From: Rhynochetos jubatus | Taxonomy: Eukaryota; Chordata; Aves; Eurypygiformes; Rhynochetidae | NCBI GenBank assembly: GCA_027574665.1 | Contig: CM050654.1 | Location: forward strand, 39,417,222 to 39,481,221 | Reading direction: 5' to 3' | Length of the DNA: 64,000 bases | In this document: piece by piece, positions 12,401 to 24,800 of the stretch | How the letters are laid out: every line of letters starts with the position of its first letter | Position numbering within the stretch: the stretch's first letter is position 1 | Program-made: the position numbers and the translations under genes | Notes under the pieces: generated by a model | Database searches by the model: none | The model's input: the letters and a program-made list of their open reading frames with translations, nothing else | What the model was told of the DNA's origin: nothing

Positions 12401-14292
12401 ACAGCATTTTATCAATTTTAGCACAATATTGTTTTGTAAATCAGGCCAAAACTAGACCCAGAACCTCATCAGTTCCTTCATAGCTGCAGCCTGGAAATGT
12501 GAACTTGTCTTGTCTTGTTCCGTTTTGCTTATGGACAGTGACTGGGAGATCCCCGTGCAATGCCTCCTGCAATGTAATCACACACGTGCAGAATTTGATG
12601 ATGGGAATACATTAGAGAGCCAGTGGAAATGGTAGGTGGACACCCAAGAAAAGGTTTGAGTCCATAAAGTATGAATTGCCACTCTGACAGAGAGAAAACA
12701 CCCCCAGTTCCCAAATGATGCTCTACGGGGGCAGTATTCATGTTGCTGTAAGAATTTTTGTTTAGGTTTTTGGAGAGGTTGAAGTGAAAAGTAGTTAAAA
12801 GCATCTTTTAGAAATTCATTATTAACAATGGAAAAAGTCTTTATTTAGGGTTGTTAGAGGTCTTTTTTTTTTCCTTCGAGTTTCATAGTATATTAAGATT
12901 GTGTGTGTGGTGTGTGGGGTTTTTTTGCTGTTGTTGTTAGGAAAAGGGGGCTTTTCTTCTGATGGAGCCATTTACTTGAACTTGTTCGGTGTCATGCGTT
13001 ATAAAAACAAAGGCAAATATAAACATAAAACAAATGATTATGCAAGCTAAAAGAATCCTGAAATAAAATATTCAGAGTTGATTTGCAAGTGGCTCACTCT
13101 GTGGTCCCTCTGACCTCAAACACAACAGAAAAACACATTATTAAAAACCGCTAAAAAGTAAACAGCACTCTTGGCGAGTTATGGTGAGGGACTCAATCCT
13201 GCCCATGCCCTGAGCATCACTGCTGACCTCCGCCGGTCCCTTGCCAGGTCATCCCTCCCGCGCATCCCGTGTGCTCAGCCGCATTGCTCTTCTCCTCCTG
13301 TGCTGCTGCTGGTCCAGGAAAATACTTTGTAAACCATTTTGGAAATATTTACTTTTAGTTAAAGCTGTTAGTGTTTGCTTTTACAACTGTTGTAGTAGAG
13401 AAGTTTAAGAGTGCAGATGGGTACAAGGTGTTTGACGTGAAGGGTTTGATCTGCATCATGAGTGGTTGTGTGCTGAGGCAGGTATGCAGCATGCGTCCGA
13501 AGGAGCTAGGGTCAGATCCTGCCTGCTCAAGGGTGCGGATCTACTCAATTGCTGGACTGTGAGATGTGTAGCAGTAGCGGCCTAGAATACCAGATCACTC
13601 GAGAGCTGGTGTGCCCTTTTGATTTCTGTGTAGGAAGGCATGAAATCTCTTTAATTTGTCATTTACTCTTGGTAATACAGAGTGAATCTACATACACCAG
13701 AGCTTTTGTTCCGCAGAGTAATTCTGGAACCTTGTAATGCAATGAGGGAGGAGAAAGGAGTGTGCAGCATACAGGAAATCCCCCTGAAAACACTCTTATC
13801 TCCTTAAAAAAAAAAAGGCAAGTGAGAGAAATTATTTCATAGATTTAATAAACAGTTCAAAGTTTCCTGCAGGACTTCTCATACTATGCATGTTTTTCAT
13901 TGTTCTTTAATGAGTAAATGACCCGTTAACGTGCATAAGAACATATCAGAAGCACATGGCAGTGAAGAAGCTTGGGTGGTAGTAGATTTGATCAAAGATT
14001 TTCAAATCTGACCCCAAGTATTTGATGAAGAAGATTAACATGGAGACAATTTACCAAACAAATACAGCATTAAGAGCCAAGAGACAGGCTAAGGGAATTG
14101 AAGGCTCCAGATTGCCCACATAAAGAATATCGTTAAACATAAAGAAAACAAAGCCAGGATGAATGTCTGGGATGTGGAGTCCCATAGAACAAGACTTCTG
14201 CTGCCGATTGATACGTATTTTTTTTTCATACTATTTTTAATGTAGCACATAAGTGTGTGTGGTAGTGTACTGTTTTTTTTTTTGTTGTTGGT
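12401..14292. other. Noncoding stretch with minor GC-rich spot
   Basis: A short CpG-containing spot lies at about 13225-13285 and a TG-rich tract at 12899. No gene or identified repeat otherwise. Confidence 0.75.
12899..12940. repeat. TG-rich low-complexity tract
   Basis: A (GT)n-like stretch GTGTGTGTGGTGTGTGGGG followed by T7 and GCTGTTGTTGTT. Low complexity, no gene content. Confidence 0.65.
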
Positions 14293-14306
14293 CCCCCCCC
14301 CCCCCC
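14293..14306. repeat. Poly(C) tract, 14 nt
   Basis: Fourteen C residues lie between a T-rich segment (14272-14290) and AATAAAAAAAC. Its position between T-rich and A-rich sequence makes it prone to sequencing or assembly length error. Confidence 0.95.
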
Positions 14307-14339
14307 AATAAAAAAACAAGTTGTGCCTGTGACCTGGGT

Positions 14340-14960
14340 TCTAACAGTGTTACTCTAAGCATTTAAAAAGATTTCTGGAGCAGAATTGGTTAATTAGTGC
14401 TTTGTGTTACGCTGTGTTACATATGACCCAACCAGAGATAAAAAGGTTTAAAGGTCTCTTGTAACCCTGCAATGCCATTTGTAACACAAAAATAACCCCC
14501 TTTCATTACTGGCATGCCACTGTAGCAGGCAGGTTATTTTTTCCCTTCGCTGCAATGAGGGCAGCTTTCGCATCAGAAGAATTCTTGGCAAATTAATGCG
14601 CTACCTCTTGGGCTAATTAAATTAGAAAGGATCAAAAATACAGAGCAGCTTTTGTGGTGGACACAATGTTGTGCTTCATGCATCTTGCTCAGAGAGGAAT
14701 TTCTGCCATTTAGCCCCTTTTTGCCTCTAGCAGAGTTCTGGACTCTCTAACACAGTCAAGTTCCTAATTTGCCTCAATGAGAGAGAATTATTAACTGATA
14801 ATAAGAAAAGGAGCATTCACAGCTCCAGGCTGGGCTGTGTGGAAAAGGGTGAGCTACACAGCACCTGAAGCGCATGCAATTTTTATTAATTCCTGCCTAA
14901 AACAACGCATTCAGGAGTAAAATTGCTGTGCAAATGACAAAAACAATTATAATTTTGATT
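14340..14960. promoter_or_regulatory. Possible conserved noncoding element
   Basis: The segment is free of recognisable repeats and homopolymers. It is dense in homeodomain-type TAAT/ATTA cores (for example GGTTAATTAGTGC at about 14388, AAATTAATGCG at about 14591, CTAATTAAATTAG at about 14612, and sites near 14765, 14790 and 14885), with ATAAG GATA-like and GCATGC sites. This composition is typical of vertebrate developmental enhancers, but conservation was not tested. Confidence 0.3.
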
Positions 14961-15650
14961 CTTCGGTTCTGAAAATATGAACTGCTTTATCTCAAATATG
15001 ACTAGATTAAACTAGTAATAAGTTCACCTCTCCTTGAGTCTACAGTAGGCAGTTTTGGTTGTAGAAAGTACATTTCATTTTAAAGTTGGTTCCACTTAAA
15101 TTGATTGTTCTTGTCTTTAGAAATATTTTTGAAAGCAAGAGGTGTAGTTTTTCATTTGAGCTAACAACGTAAATGGTGAAACTGCTTTTACTCATTGCGA
15201 ATAGCTGTTGTGCTGTTAGAGAAGAATGATCTATATAATAAAAGGTATTAAACTATATCTAGGGTAATGCAAAACAATGAAGCAAGAAGGGTGTAGGTGG
15301 ATGTCAGCTTATACTAGGCTTGGGTTTTTTTCTTTTTGGTTGTTTTCTTTCACTGAAAGACATGTCTTGTTAGCACAGAGATATGTTTTCTAATAGACAT
15401 CATTGTCAGACTTGGACTGGACTGTGCTCCTCTTCAAAATGCAATTAATGGCCATGACCAAACAGGCACACGGGGCCTTACTCTACTTAGACAGGGGAAA
15501 CATTTATTAAAGCTAATGGGAGTTGGCTGGTTAGGGAAAACCGGTTGAAGACTCTGCATTTGAAGCTTAAAAAATAATTCTTTGTCCAAGAACCATTAAA
15601 CTTTCTCTGCTTTCAAGATATTAAAACCTCTGCTGTTTTTTTCTGTGTAG

Positions 15651-15817
15651 ATACCAACCATAGCAAAATGGTGTATTATTGCCCTAACGGTTCTGCTCAC
15701 TGCCATGCTGGAGTCTGACGAACTTTCAGGTGTCATTTGTGTCTGTTTTATTTTTTATTTCAACCATATGTGCTTTTATATGTGTCTGAAAAAAATAAAT
15801 TCAAGGATCTTGAAATG
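15651..15817 (+). other. Candidate exon, 167 nt, fully open frame
   Basis: A strong acceptor-like CTGCTGTTTTTTTCTGTGTAG ends at 15650, and an ATG/GTAAGG donor-like site starts at 15818. A weaker GTGTCA donor lies at 15730. The frame beginning ATA-CCA-ACC is open for the whole 167 nt, giving 55 codons, and stops at 15819 in the would-be intron. The first part encodes a hydrophobic, membrane-like run (I-I-A-L-T-V-L-L-T-A-M-L). The second half is T-rich and looks like translated noncoding DNA. The protein is not recognised. Confidence 0.17.
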
Positions 15818-15821
15818 GTAA

Positions 15822-18800
15822 GGAGGGCAAGTACAAAAGTTACAGCAGCCCCAGGGTAACAGTATCTCGTTCACTAACAATTCACGTGGAGTTTGTGACT
15901 ACCCAGACTTGTATTTTCTTCTCCAGAAAAGTAAAAGTATGCCGTTGAAATAGCCTGTATTTTACTGATATGCTCAGCAGCATTTTCTCAAATAATTTTT
16001 TTTTTTTTTTTACATATGTTTAATTTGGAGGAAAAAAAGCATATAGTAACACCTAAAAACCTGGAGTTTTGGCAAATTTTTGCAAACACTTGAAATGTGT
16101 ACCTGTGTGTGGCACATGCATTTTGTGTGACTTGTGATGACAGGCTCTGTCTACATTTACATTAAATAATCTGGAGGCCCTGGTGAGATGGGGTCCGTGT
16201 TGTGCTACGCACAGGGTTGCAGAGGCAGTCCATGCCTTGAACAATTGCAATCTACATAGCTGTGGAAGAGAAAAAAGTTAGAGGGAAGGACCGAGGAGGT
16301 GAGAGGTTTGCCTACAGGAATGGGGCAGAGCAGTGACAAGGTGGGAGCAGGATAGTGCCCGTGCCCTTCTGGTACCCAACCCTACTGTCTGTGCTCATCT
16401 AAAAGCCCTAGAAGTTATGGGGCAGATTGGGGGGGTGGACCAACTCAAGAAAGCAGGAATTGATGGATTTAAATATTTGCCTCATATTCTGATGTTTCAG
16501 AAGAAGCAGTTTGAAGGGTAAAAATAAAACCCTACCAACAGTCCAAGAAACAGTGCAGAGAGCCTAATTATCAATTAATTACTTTTGAAATAAAATATTC
16601 TTGATGTGTAAAGGTGGGAGATGATGACACATAATTTGTAGCTTTTCTCTATTTTAATATCATGTTACAGACTAAACAGCCCTATGCGGACCTTCTAAGA
16701 CTGCCAAGAATGTAGAGGTCCATACTATTGCAATTGGGTTGCATGTTGGGGAGTGTATTTGTTTGTTTTTGTGAAAAGGAAAAGGAAAATGAGAGTGTGA
16801 GCAGCACTTGGGCTTAGAATTGGGATACTAAAGATGTTCCATTGGGAAATGGCACATTGGTACCTGAGCCCATAGCCATGGTGAGAGGATGCTGGTCTGT
16901 GGGCTTGTGGTTATGTCAGGCTGCTGGTGTGAGGTTGCTATGTTCATGCAAAAACTCTGGCAAAATATCGTATTATAAAATAATTCTGTTAGCTCTTTTA
17001 AAAAGTCTCTTAAAATGACGGGTCACAGGCTGATGGATGAGTCACAAGAGAAAAATGTTCCTTCTGTGTGTCTGAGAATGAATAGAAATAGAGTTTTATA
17101 GTATGACTTCTGTGATGAGAGGGGTGTGGAGTCAAACTCCAGGGCAACTAGAAGAGTTTCCAGGGACAAGTAGACATCTTTTTGTTGCTGGATTAGCAAG
17201 CTGTAGGTAACACAGGAGCCAATACTCATCACAACAAAATCGGTTGGTGACATGGCTTAGGCATTTGCTGGCAAAGGAGATGGCTTCAGACACTTCTGGA
17301 TGTTTAGTGAGGGATCAGTGAGACTCTTAGAGTTCAGTATGGTGGAGTATAGGCATGAATAAGAGGAAAATAAAACTATAAAAAAAAATCATCTCTTTAC
17401 TAGAACTGAAAAATGTTATTGTCAAATTATTCAAGGCTGGGAATGACCTCTTACAAGTCTGTAGAAGTCTTTTGAAATATTATTTCCTCTACACTCATTA
17501 GAACAAGCTGGTAACAAGAAAAGATGATTATGCACATAATTTAGGAAAGAGAAACACTTGGATTTTTCAAGCGAAATGGAAAGATTTGTATTGGTCATTA
17601 CGAAAAGAGAAGTCCTGACCATGCAGTTGTACCTTTACATGAAACCATTCTGTGGAAACATTGCTTTTAATTTCTGGACACTTACCAGGAAAATTGGGAA
17701 ACTTTGAAAAAGTGATGACTTGATTGTAGTTAATTTTTAGAGCTAGCTAAATTGTATTTTCCAGGAATTTCCATGGCCTAGAGATGATAGAGACTTTCTA
17801 TCCAGATGACTCCCAGTAGCACAACAGTGCACATGAAAACCATCTCATGAAATATCCCACCTACATGCAGAAAAATGAAAACCTGGATAGGTTTTGTTGG
17901 CATTTTATGGTTTGTAATGCGAAAGGAGGCTTTTGGCAAAGGAGCCATCCATGAATTCTAAAGCTCTAGAGAACCCACTCTACTGGTCCTGAATTTCCAG
18001 GACTTCTGCTTGCAGTGTTGTCCTTTGTGCTTGGTTTGCACTGTAGCAACAGCTTCTATCTCCAGTGGTGGCTGTGATATTTTATTATCAGAACTTCAGT
18101 GATTTAAATAAAGTATCACATGCATCACCTTATGCACTCAAAAAATACTGCTGGTTGCCCTTACCTTGCTACTGCCTGGGGTTGCTAGAGGAGTGAGGCT
18201 CACGGGTTTAAGCCCTTTGGTGCTTAGGCACATGCCTCAGGTCTTAAACGTGTTGTTTGTCCTGTCGCTCCTCTGTTACTTAATGGGAGCCATAGGGATT
18301 ATGCAGTTTCAGACTGGAGCAAGCAGCAGGACTTGTGTAGGGGGAGGTGCAAAGGAACCCATGAAATATGTCTTTCTGCTGTGAACATATCCACCGATAT
18401 GTAAGAAATTGTCTCTTTGTATGGGAAATAATAACAGTTTAAGTAGATTGCAATTTACTAACTGGGAAAAATGCAATTGTAGCAGCAGTTGAACCTCGGT
18501 GGGATGTGCGAGGTGGTAAACTCTCCTTTGCCCAGGTCAGCCCTGTGAGAGGAGCCGCGGCCGGACTCTCAGCCAGGACCGAAGCAAAGCCCACAGCACT
18601 GTAATGAGCCTGGCTTCTGCTCCCCTGGAGAGGTCAGATCCCTACCCCAAACATATGCATGCTCTTCTTGAGCAAATTTTGTTGACGTCTGTTTGCTAAA
18701 CGAATGTCTTCCTAGATACACAAACTGTTGCACGCTTCTAAAGCAGAACCAGTTTGGCGCTGATGATTCACTGCACACAGCTCTGCCCAGGCAGAGGGAT

Positions 18801-21800
18801 TCTCTCCTGATTTTATTTTTTCGACTGATGAAATTTCATTTCCTGACAGTTGAAACATTTAAGCTGTATTGTTTTCAATGGGGACTCCCTCTTTTCCTAA
18901 CGTACTGAAGTACGCTATTTAGTTACTGCCTTGGAATGTTGGAGATGTAGATTCAAACTTACGTTTTCATTAACTTGGAGGTCGGTAATGAAAAAATGCA
19001 CTCTCAATCTAAAAAGAGGGTTCTTGAGCTGGGTGTGTGTTATTTGAGGGCCCTTATACTATCTGCATGGAGGAACTGAGGACTTTCAGTCTTGGAAAAA
19101 CAAAATCTGGCAACTTTCTCTGCTTTTTTTCTAACGATCAGAAGTTTCTGTTTTGTTTCCAGTCGAAAGGCATTTTGAGATTATGTAAATTGCTGTAAAG
19201 GGAAATTCAGTCCACAGATCTTCCCTTGGATCCTACTGAGAGCTCAAGATTCTGTGAGGACTTTGCATCTGCATCTGGACTTGAAGCGTTTATCTTCCAG
19301 TAAGGCAGTAGCCAGGAAGGCTGTCACTTTTTGGACAGAAATTTTTCACAAGGACGTTGTCATTGTGCCTCTTGCTTAGCTTAGGTGTAACCATTTGGGA
19401 AGTCATACAATTTACAGATGGTTCCACTTTTAAAGGAATAAAGGCTACAGAGAGAACTTTGGTGTTCTGATTCCACATTTTGGGTTATTTTTGACTTTTT
19501 TTTTCCTCTCTCTCTGAAATTGCTAATAACAGATACTTGAATTCTAGTCAAGTGAAAAATTCCAATTGATTTCAAAAGAAGTTGGATTGGATTCTAGCAT
19601 CAGTTTGGCACCTATGAAAATACAAACATATGCAAGGACTTCACTTTCAACTGCACTCAAAAATAATATTTAAAAAATAAATTAAAACAAAATTTTAAAA
19701 TGACTTATGAGAAAAATCTTCAAAATTTATAGAATTTTCTGATAGAAAATTTAAGATATTGTTTAACAGCTTTGAATGAGGACTTGAATAAAGACCCATA
19801 TTGTCTGTTGTCAAAGGAATTGCCTTTGATCTCGTCATCCCACTTTTTGTGGGTTTTATGTTCAGTCATATTTGGTTCTGAAGACACCATTCTTTGGCTC
19901 AGGACTCCTGTGTATATGTTTGATTTGGGTTTACTCTTGGGGTGTTCTGTTCTAGTTGGGCTCGAGCATATGGTTTGATTTTAAGTTAACTGACACCATT
20001 TCTTACACATGCACATTACTCATTCACCATGCGAGTTCAATAAAATTATGGCATCTTTTATTTTTTTATTTAAAGCTGACAAAGAAGTCATACTTAAAAC
20101 CAATCTAGGAAATTACTTCATTGTCAAAATTATTTCCTCTGATCATTTCCATGCTTTAATTTTATATTATTCTTTCTGTAGCTGTGGTGGAAGAGTTTTA
20201 CCACTGGAATGAATGGGAAAATGACATCATAGTAAAATGTCATGTTTTTTCAGCTCTTAAATGGCTGAACTACAATTAATCAAAATTGGTGTGATTTTTA
20301 TGAAGTGGTATGACCAATAATTTAGTATTTTAATTGGTACCTGAAATGTCTCTTTTTTTTTTTTTTTTTAAGGCATAAACATTTAGAAATTGCCTTTTTT
20401 TTTTTTTTTGAACAGCACAATAATAATATTACTATTGCATTGCTAACATCAAATGTAGCCTGTATGGTGTGAAATGGTAAATATACCATGGTTAAACGAT
20501 GCTTATTTTTCTTTGCGCTCTCTGAGAGGATGTTGTGCGTAACTCTTTGCAAAAGATAGCTTGTTTCATTTTAAGTTGCACTAAGCAGCGTATGGGATGG
20601 CAGCCTGCCAATTAGTGATCCATTTTCTCAGAAACCTAGTTTGAGGCCATGCCAACCAGTCACATACATCTTATCTTCAGCATCATAGTGCAGTCTCGTA
20701 ATTTGTGCAAAATTATGTTTGACGTTAAATTATAAACCCTTAGTGTAATAATAAAAAAAATAAATAACCCTAAAAGCAAATTAAAAATTATGTTTTCACT
20801 GGAGCAGGTTATAAGCCCACTAGAAATGTGATCTGCAGTCATCAGTCCATGGGCAAAATTCCATTTCTCAAGGTTTTTTTTTCCCCCCTCTGCTGAGCAA
20901 AAAAAGCTGCAATTCAGAAAATTAAGTTTAGTTAGGTCAGGGATATATTTTAATTTATTTTTTTTTCTCTCCTCTGAGGTGATGTATAAGACTTCTTTTT
21001 TTTAATTAAAAAAAAAAAAGAAAATTATGTAGGAGCATGCATCTCTGCCACAATACTGCCTTACATGAAGGGTTTAGCTTTTTATTTGAAGAGGGGGGTT
21101 TCTTCCAGAAACAAATCGTGAAGAGGTAAAGCAAATGCTGTCTGGATGCTATCCGGCATCCAAAATCTTGTAGTGTGACCCACTGCGGTGGTCCGGTGTC
21201 ACTAGCTGTGGGTTTTGGAGGCAAAGCTTTGTTGCGCCCCAAAGGCATAGTACAGTACCTTGCTTCTTAATGTCTCTTAAAGGCTCACTGATAACCAATG
21301 ATTTACAGAGGCTGTGAAAGTAAGACGAAGACTGCTTGAAAGTAAAGCTAATTGGGGAGATGAAAACTATTTTTAAATTATTATTGTTAGTTTTAATCCC
21401 TGTCAAATTTAGTAAATTACTGTTGGGTATTTAGCAATAAGCTTACGCACACAACACGTTATTTTTGCATCGAGCCTCAAAAATTTGATTTCCAAAAGAA
21501 TTGTGGAGAGTTATTTATTTTTAGAAACACTTTAAAGTAAGAAAGACTTTTAGTAAAAACCTTCAAGTCTCCCCACATAGCTGAAGTCCCAGGCCAAGTT
21601 CGGCCATTTACTGGTTTGCTGGTATCATCTTCTCAAGTCAGGATGAGTTCGTGAGGCTGGCAGTACTAAAATAGTCATGATGTTTCTGTACATAATTTTA
21701 CAAATGTTGGCCATATAAGTAAGAAAGATAATTAGTGAGAATATTTCTGAACAGTCTAGGATTGTTTGCATGTAAAATTCTCATTAACTGGAATTCAAGC

Positions 21801-24800
21801 TTCAGTGAAAATGGTTTTAGGAATACTTCAGTGCTCAAACATATGAAAATTAATCCAAAATCACTTAAAATCTGACTTTAACTTGCTTTGCAGAGTGGAC
21901 TTCACATTAAACTTACAGCCTAGATAATTACTTGACACCTCTAAATTCATACTTATCACCACCTATTCACAAAGCCAGTGAGATGTTCATGTTCATTTAG
22001 TGGTATAATGGACTGAAAAGACCTTACTCATTTTTAATTTGGATATTATCTCCTTCTTCATGAGGCCTAGGTTGCCTAGAATTGGGACCTGACCTGTTTA
22101 AACACCCCAACTTGTCCCATTGCTCTCTTCTTGCCTGGCTGTATCTGCCTGTCCCAAAGGAAGACCATGGATTGGGATAAGCGCTGTTCTCCAGTGACAG
22201 GCATGGGACAGCTTAGTTTTCATGGTAATGGTTTTTCTGAGCCCATATCTCTGCCTTCATGAGGTAGCACAAACTACTGAGCTGCATCCAAGATAAGACT
22301 TCAAAGTGATTGCCAGGTAACTCCAAACGCTTTCCTATCTTCTAGTGCCAAATTAATTCTAGCATTGGAAATTAATTTCCTCATGTGTTTTGGGAAGGAA
22401 GAGGTGAATTAATTACCGTGGGCAACATGATACCATCCAAAGTCTACAGTTAGTCATTGGTTCAGATTAGCATGAGGCCAGTTGAAATTGGGTTCCGCTT
22501 CTTTATCATTCAAGAGCTCTTTTACATGACAACAGGATATACACATCTCCAAGGGATACCTTTGGCACTTCCACTGCTCTAATTTCTTTGCACACCCTTG
22601 TTCATTATTGAATCTTGGAACCAAAGCAGGATATGGGGAGGTCTGTCTGTCTGCTTTATTTCACCTAAGCAAACTCTACACTCCCTTGTTAGCACAGGAA
22701 GCATTTACAAAAGTTGTTTAAAGAGCAATTGCTCTTCTTCACCAGGGATGCTAGTCTTTGCTCTGAATTTAAATCAGGTTTGTGATGCAGAAGGGAAACG
22801 TAAGGCTTCTGAGCTGTGTTTGTGAGCTGAGCACTGTTGATGGGCTTCACAGTGCCTCAGCAGAAGGCAATTTCGTTGGACTGGCTGTGTGTTTAGGCAA
22901 CTATGTGTCGCCATATTGCTCTTCATCATTAAAATTGTGTACAGAAGACAGAATTAGGAGGTTTAAAAATACATAATGTAAATAAGTTCTGAATGCTGTC
23001 AAGTAAATGTATTTGTATTGCTGAAGCTGGAGATCCTAGAGCCATATTGGTGAAGAAAGCAAGTCCTGTGTCTATGGGAAAGAATTTAACGAATACAGAT
23101 TGTAGGTCAACAAGTGGTGTCTACACTGCCTGTACTTGTTTTTGTTGTGGCCATTACATTTCCTGTGTGTTTTGCTAGTAAGTCTCATTCTCTTTATCTG
23201 TCTTGACAGATGGAATCAGTAAATGTTACATTATCAAGTTTTATCTAAAAATGTCTTCCATTGATAGCGCATTTATATCGTGTCATAATAGCTCTTTGTA
23301 CCAAAGCACTGAGAGCTGGGAAAATCCTAGCTAGTGAGTAAGCTTGCATTTTTTAAAGTAGTAAAAAAGTTCTTTGTTCCATAGCATCCTATTTTTAGAG
23401 TGAACTTAATTAAAATGAGTAAGGAATTTCAAAATCTGGAATAGGAAAAAAATGGGTCATTATTAATTATTATGTATATAATAAATCCAGGGGCTGTAGT
23501 CTTTCTTCACAATGCATGTGTGTCTTTTCCTTCCTCACAGGCATTTTTCATTACCAATGACTCTACTTTTCTTCTCAAAGGCCCTGACTTAGGGCCTTAC
23601 TGAACTTAGTTTCTAGCTCTGAGTGGATTAGGAGGACATTTTTTGTGTTCTTTCTAGACATTGTCAAGAGTATTTTCCTGCTGAATTAAGCACAACGTCC
23701 CATCAAAATCCAAATTCACTAATGCATCTCTGCAGCTGCTTTTCTTCTTCCCACTCCTTCAACACCACCTCCCTTTCACTTGCTCCCTGTCAGTCTTCAG
23801 CTGAGGAACAAGAATTTCTGTAAATGGGAAGGTAAGTTTTTCAGGACCGCAGAGGATAGTAATGTCCTCAGCTTGTATTATTTGCAAGTAGTGTTCAATG
23901 TACTTTAGCTTGGTTTTTCTCTACCTGACCCCTTTTTATCTCTGACTCTTTTGCAGAGTCAGCATTCCTCTTGTCAACCACTTTTTCTTTCCTGTTTGCT
24001 TTCTCCATATCACCCAATCTCCTGAGCTCCCTTGTGACCTCTCTGACTTTGTTTCTTTCCCATAGATACTTGGTCCTGTTATAAGTTCCCTTCTGTCGAA
24101 TCATCACCACTGCTGCTGCCACGTGTGCAAAACAATGTGTTCTTGGGGTCAGGCAGGACAAAACTGGCCCATTTGTGTCGTCTGGGCCACCCCCTGCTTG
24201 AGTCCCTCGGGAAGAGAATGCCCAGGTAAAGCAATGCAGAATTACCTTGATGCAAACAGCTCATCTGCAATTCCTGGTCTTGGAGCAGCAAATACAATCT
24301 CTTTCAACTTGCACCATGTTCTCTACTCCTGTCTGAGACAAAAACACTGAAGAAAATTGGATTTTTTTTTTTTTTTAATAGTTAACTAGAAAACAAAGAT
24401 GTATTTTACTTTATAGACATTTTTGAAAATTCAAAGGTTGATTGCTGTTTCTTTTGAGAAATGGGGAAAAACTGGGACATGAGCATTTCCTCTCTCCCTT
24501 TCTCTCATACCTGTCTGCACACTTCAGTTGGAGTGTAGTAATGTTTGAGCTTTCCACAAAAGTTCCCTAAACCATTTGTTTTACCTCTGCCAGGTTGGTA
24601 AGAGATTAGCATTACACTTCTGGTTATACAGGGATTATTAGACTGCCAGGACTGGACTGTTTTGCACTATTAAATATCCTGGTTTTACACTCATAATTCT
24701 AGAATTATTCCCTGTGACATCCTGTCAAATGACTTCAGTTTGGACTCTTGTAAATTATGCCCCTTGGGTTACTCTGAGTGCCTACAATAGACAGGAAACG

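Noticed and set aside
20182-20280. TTCTTTCTGTAG acceptor followed by about 32 open codons
   Set aside because: Only a poor donor (ATA/GTAAAA). The frame closes without a recognisable product.
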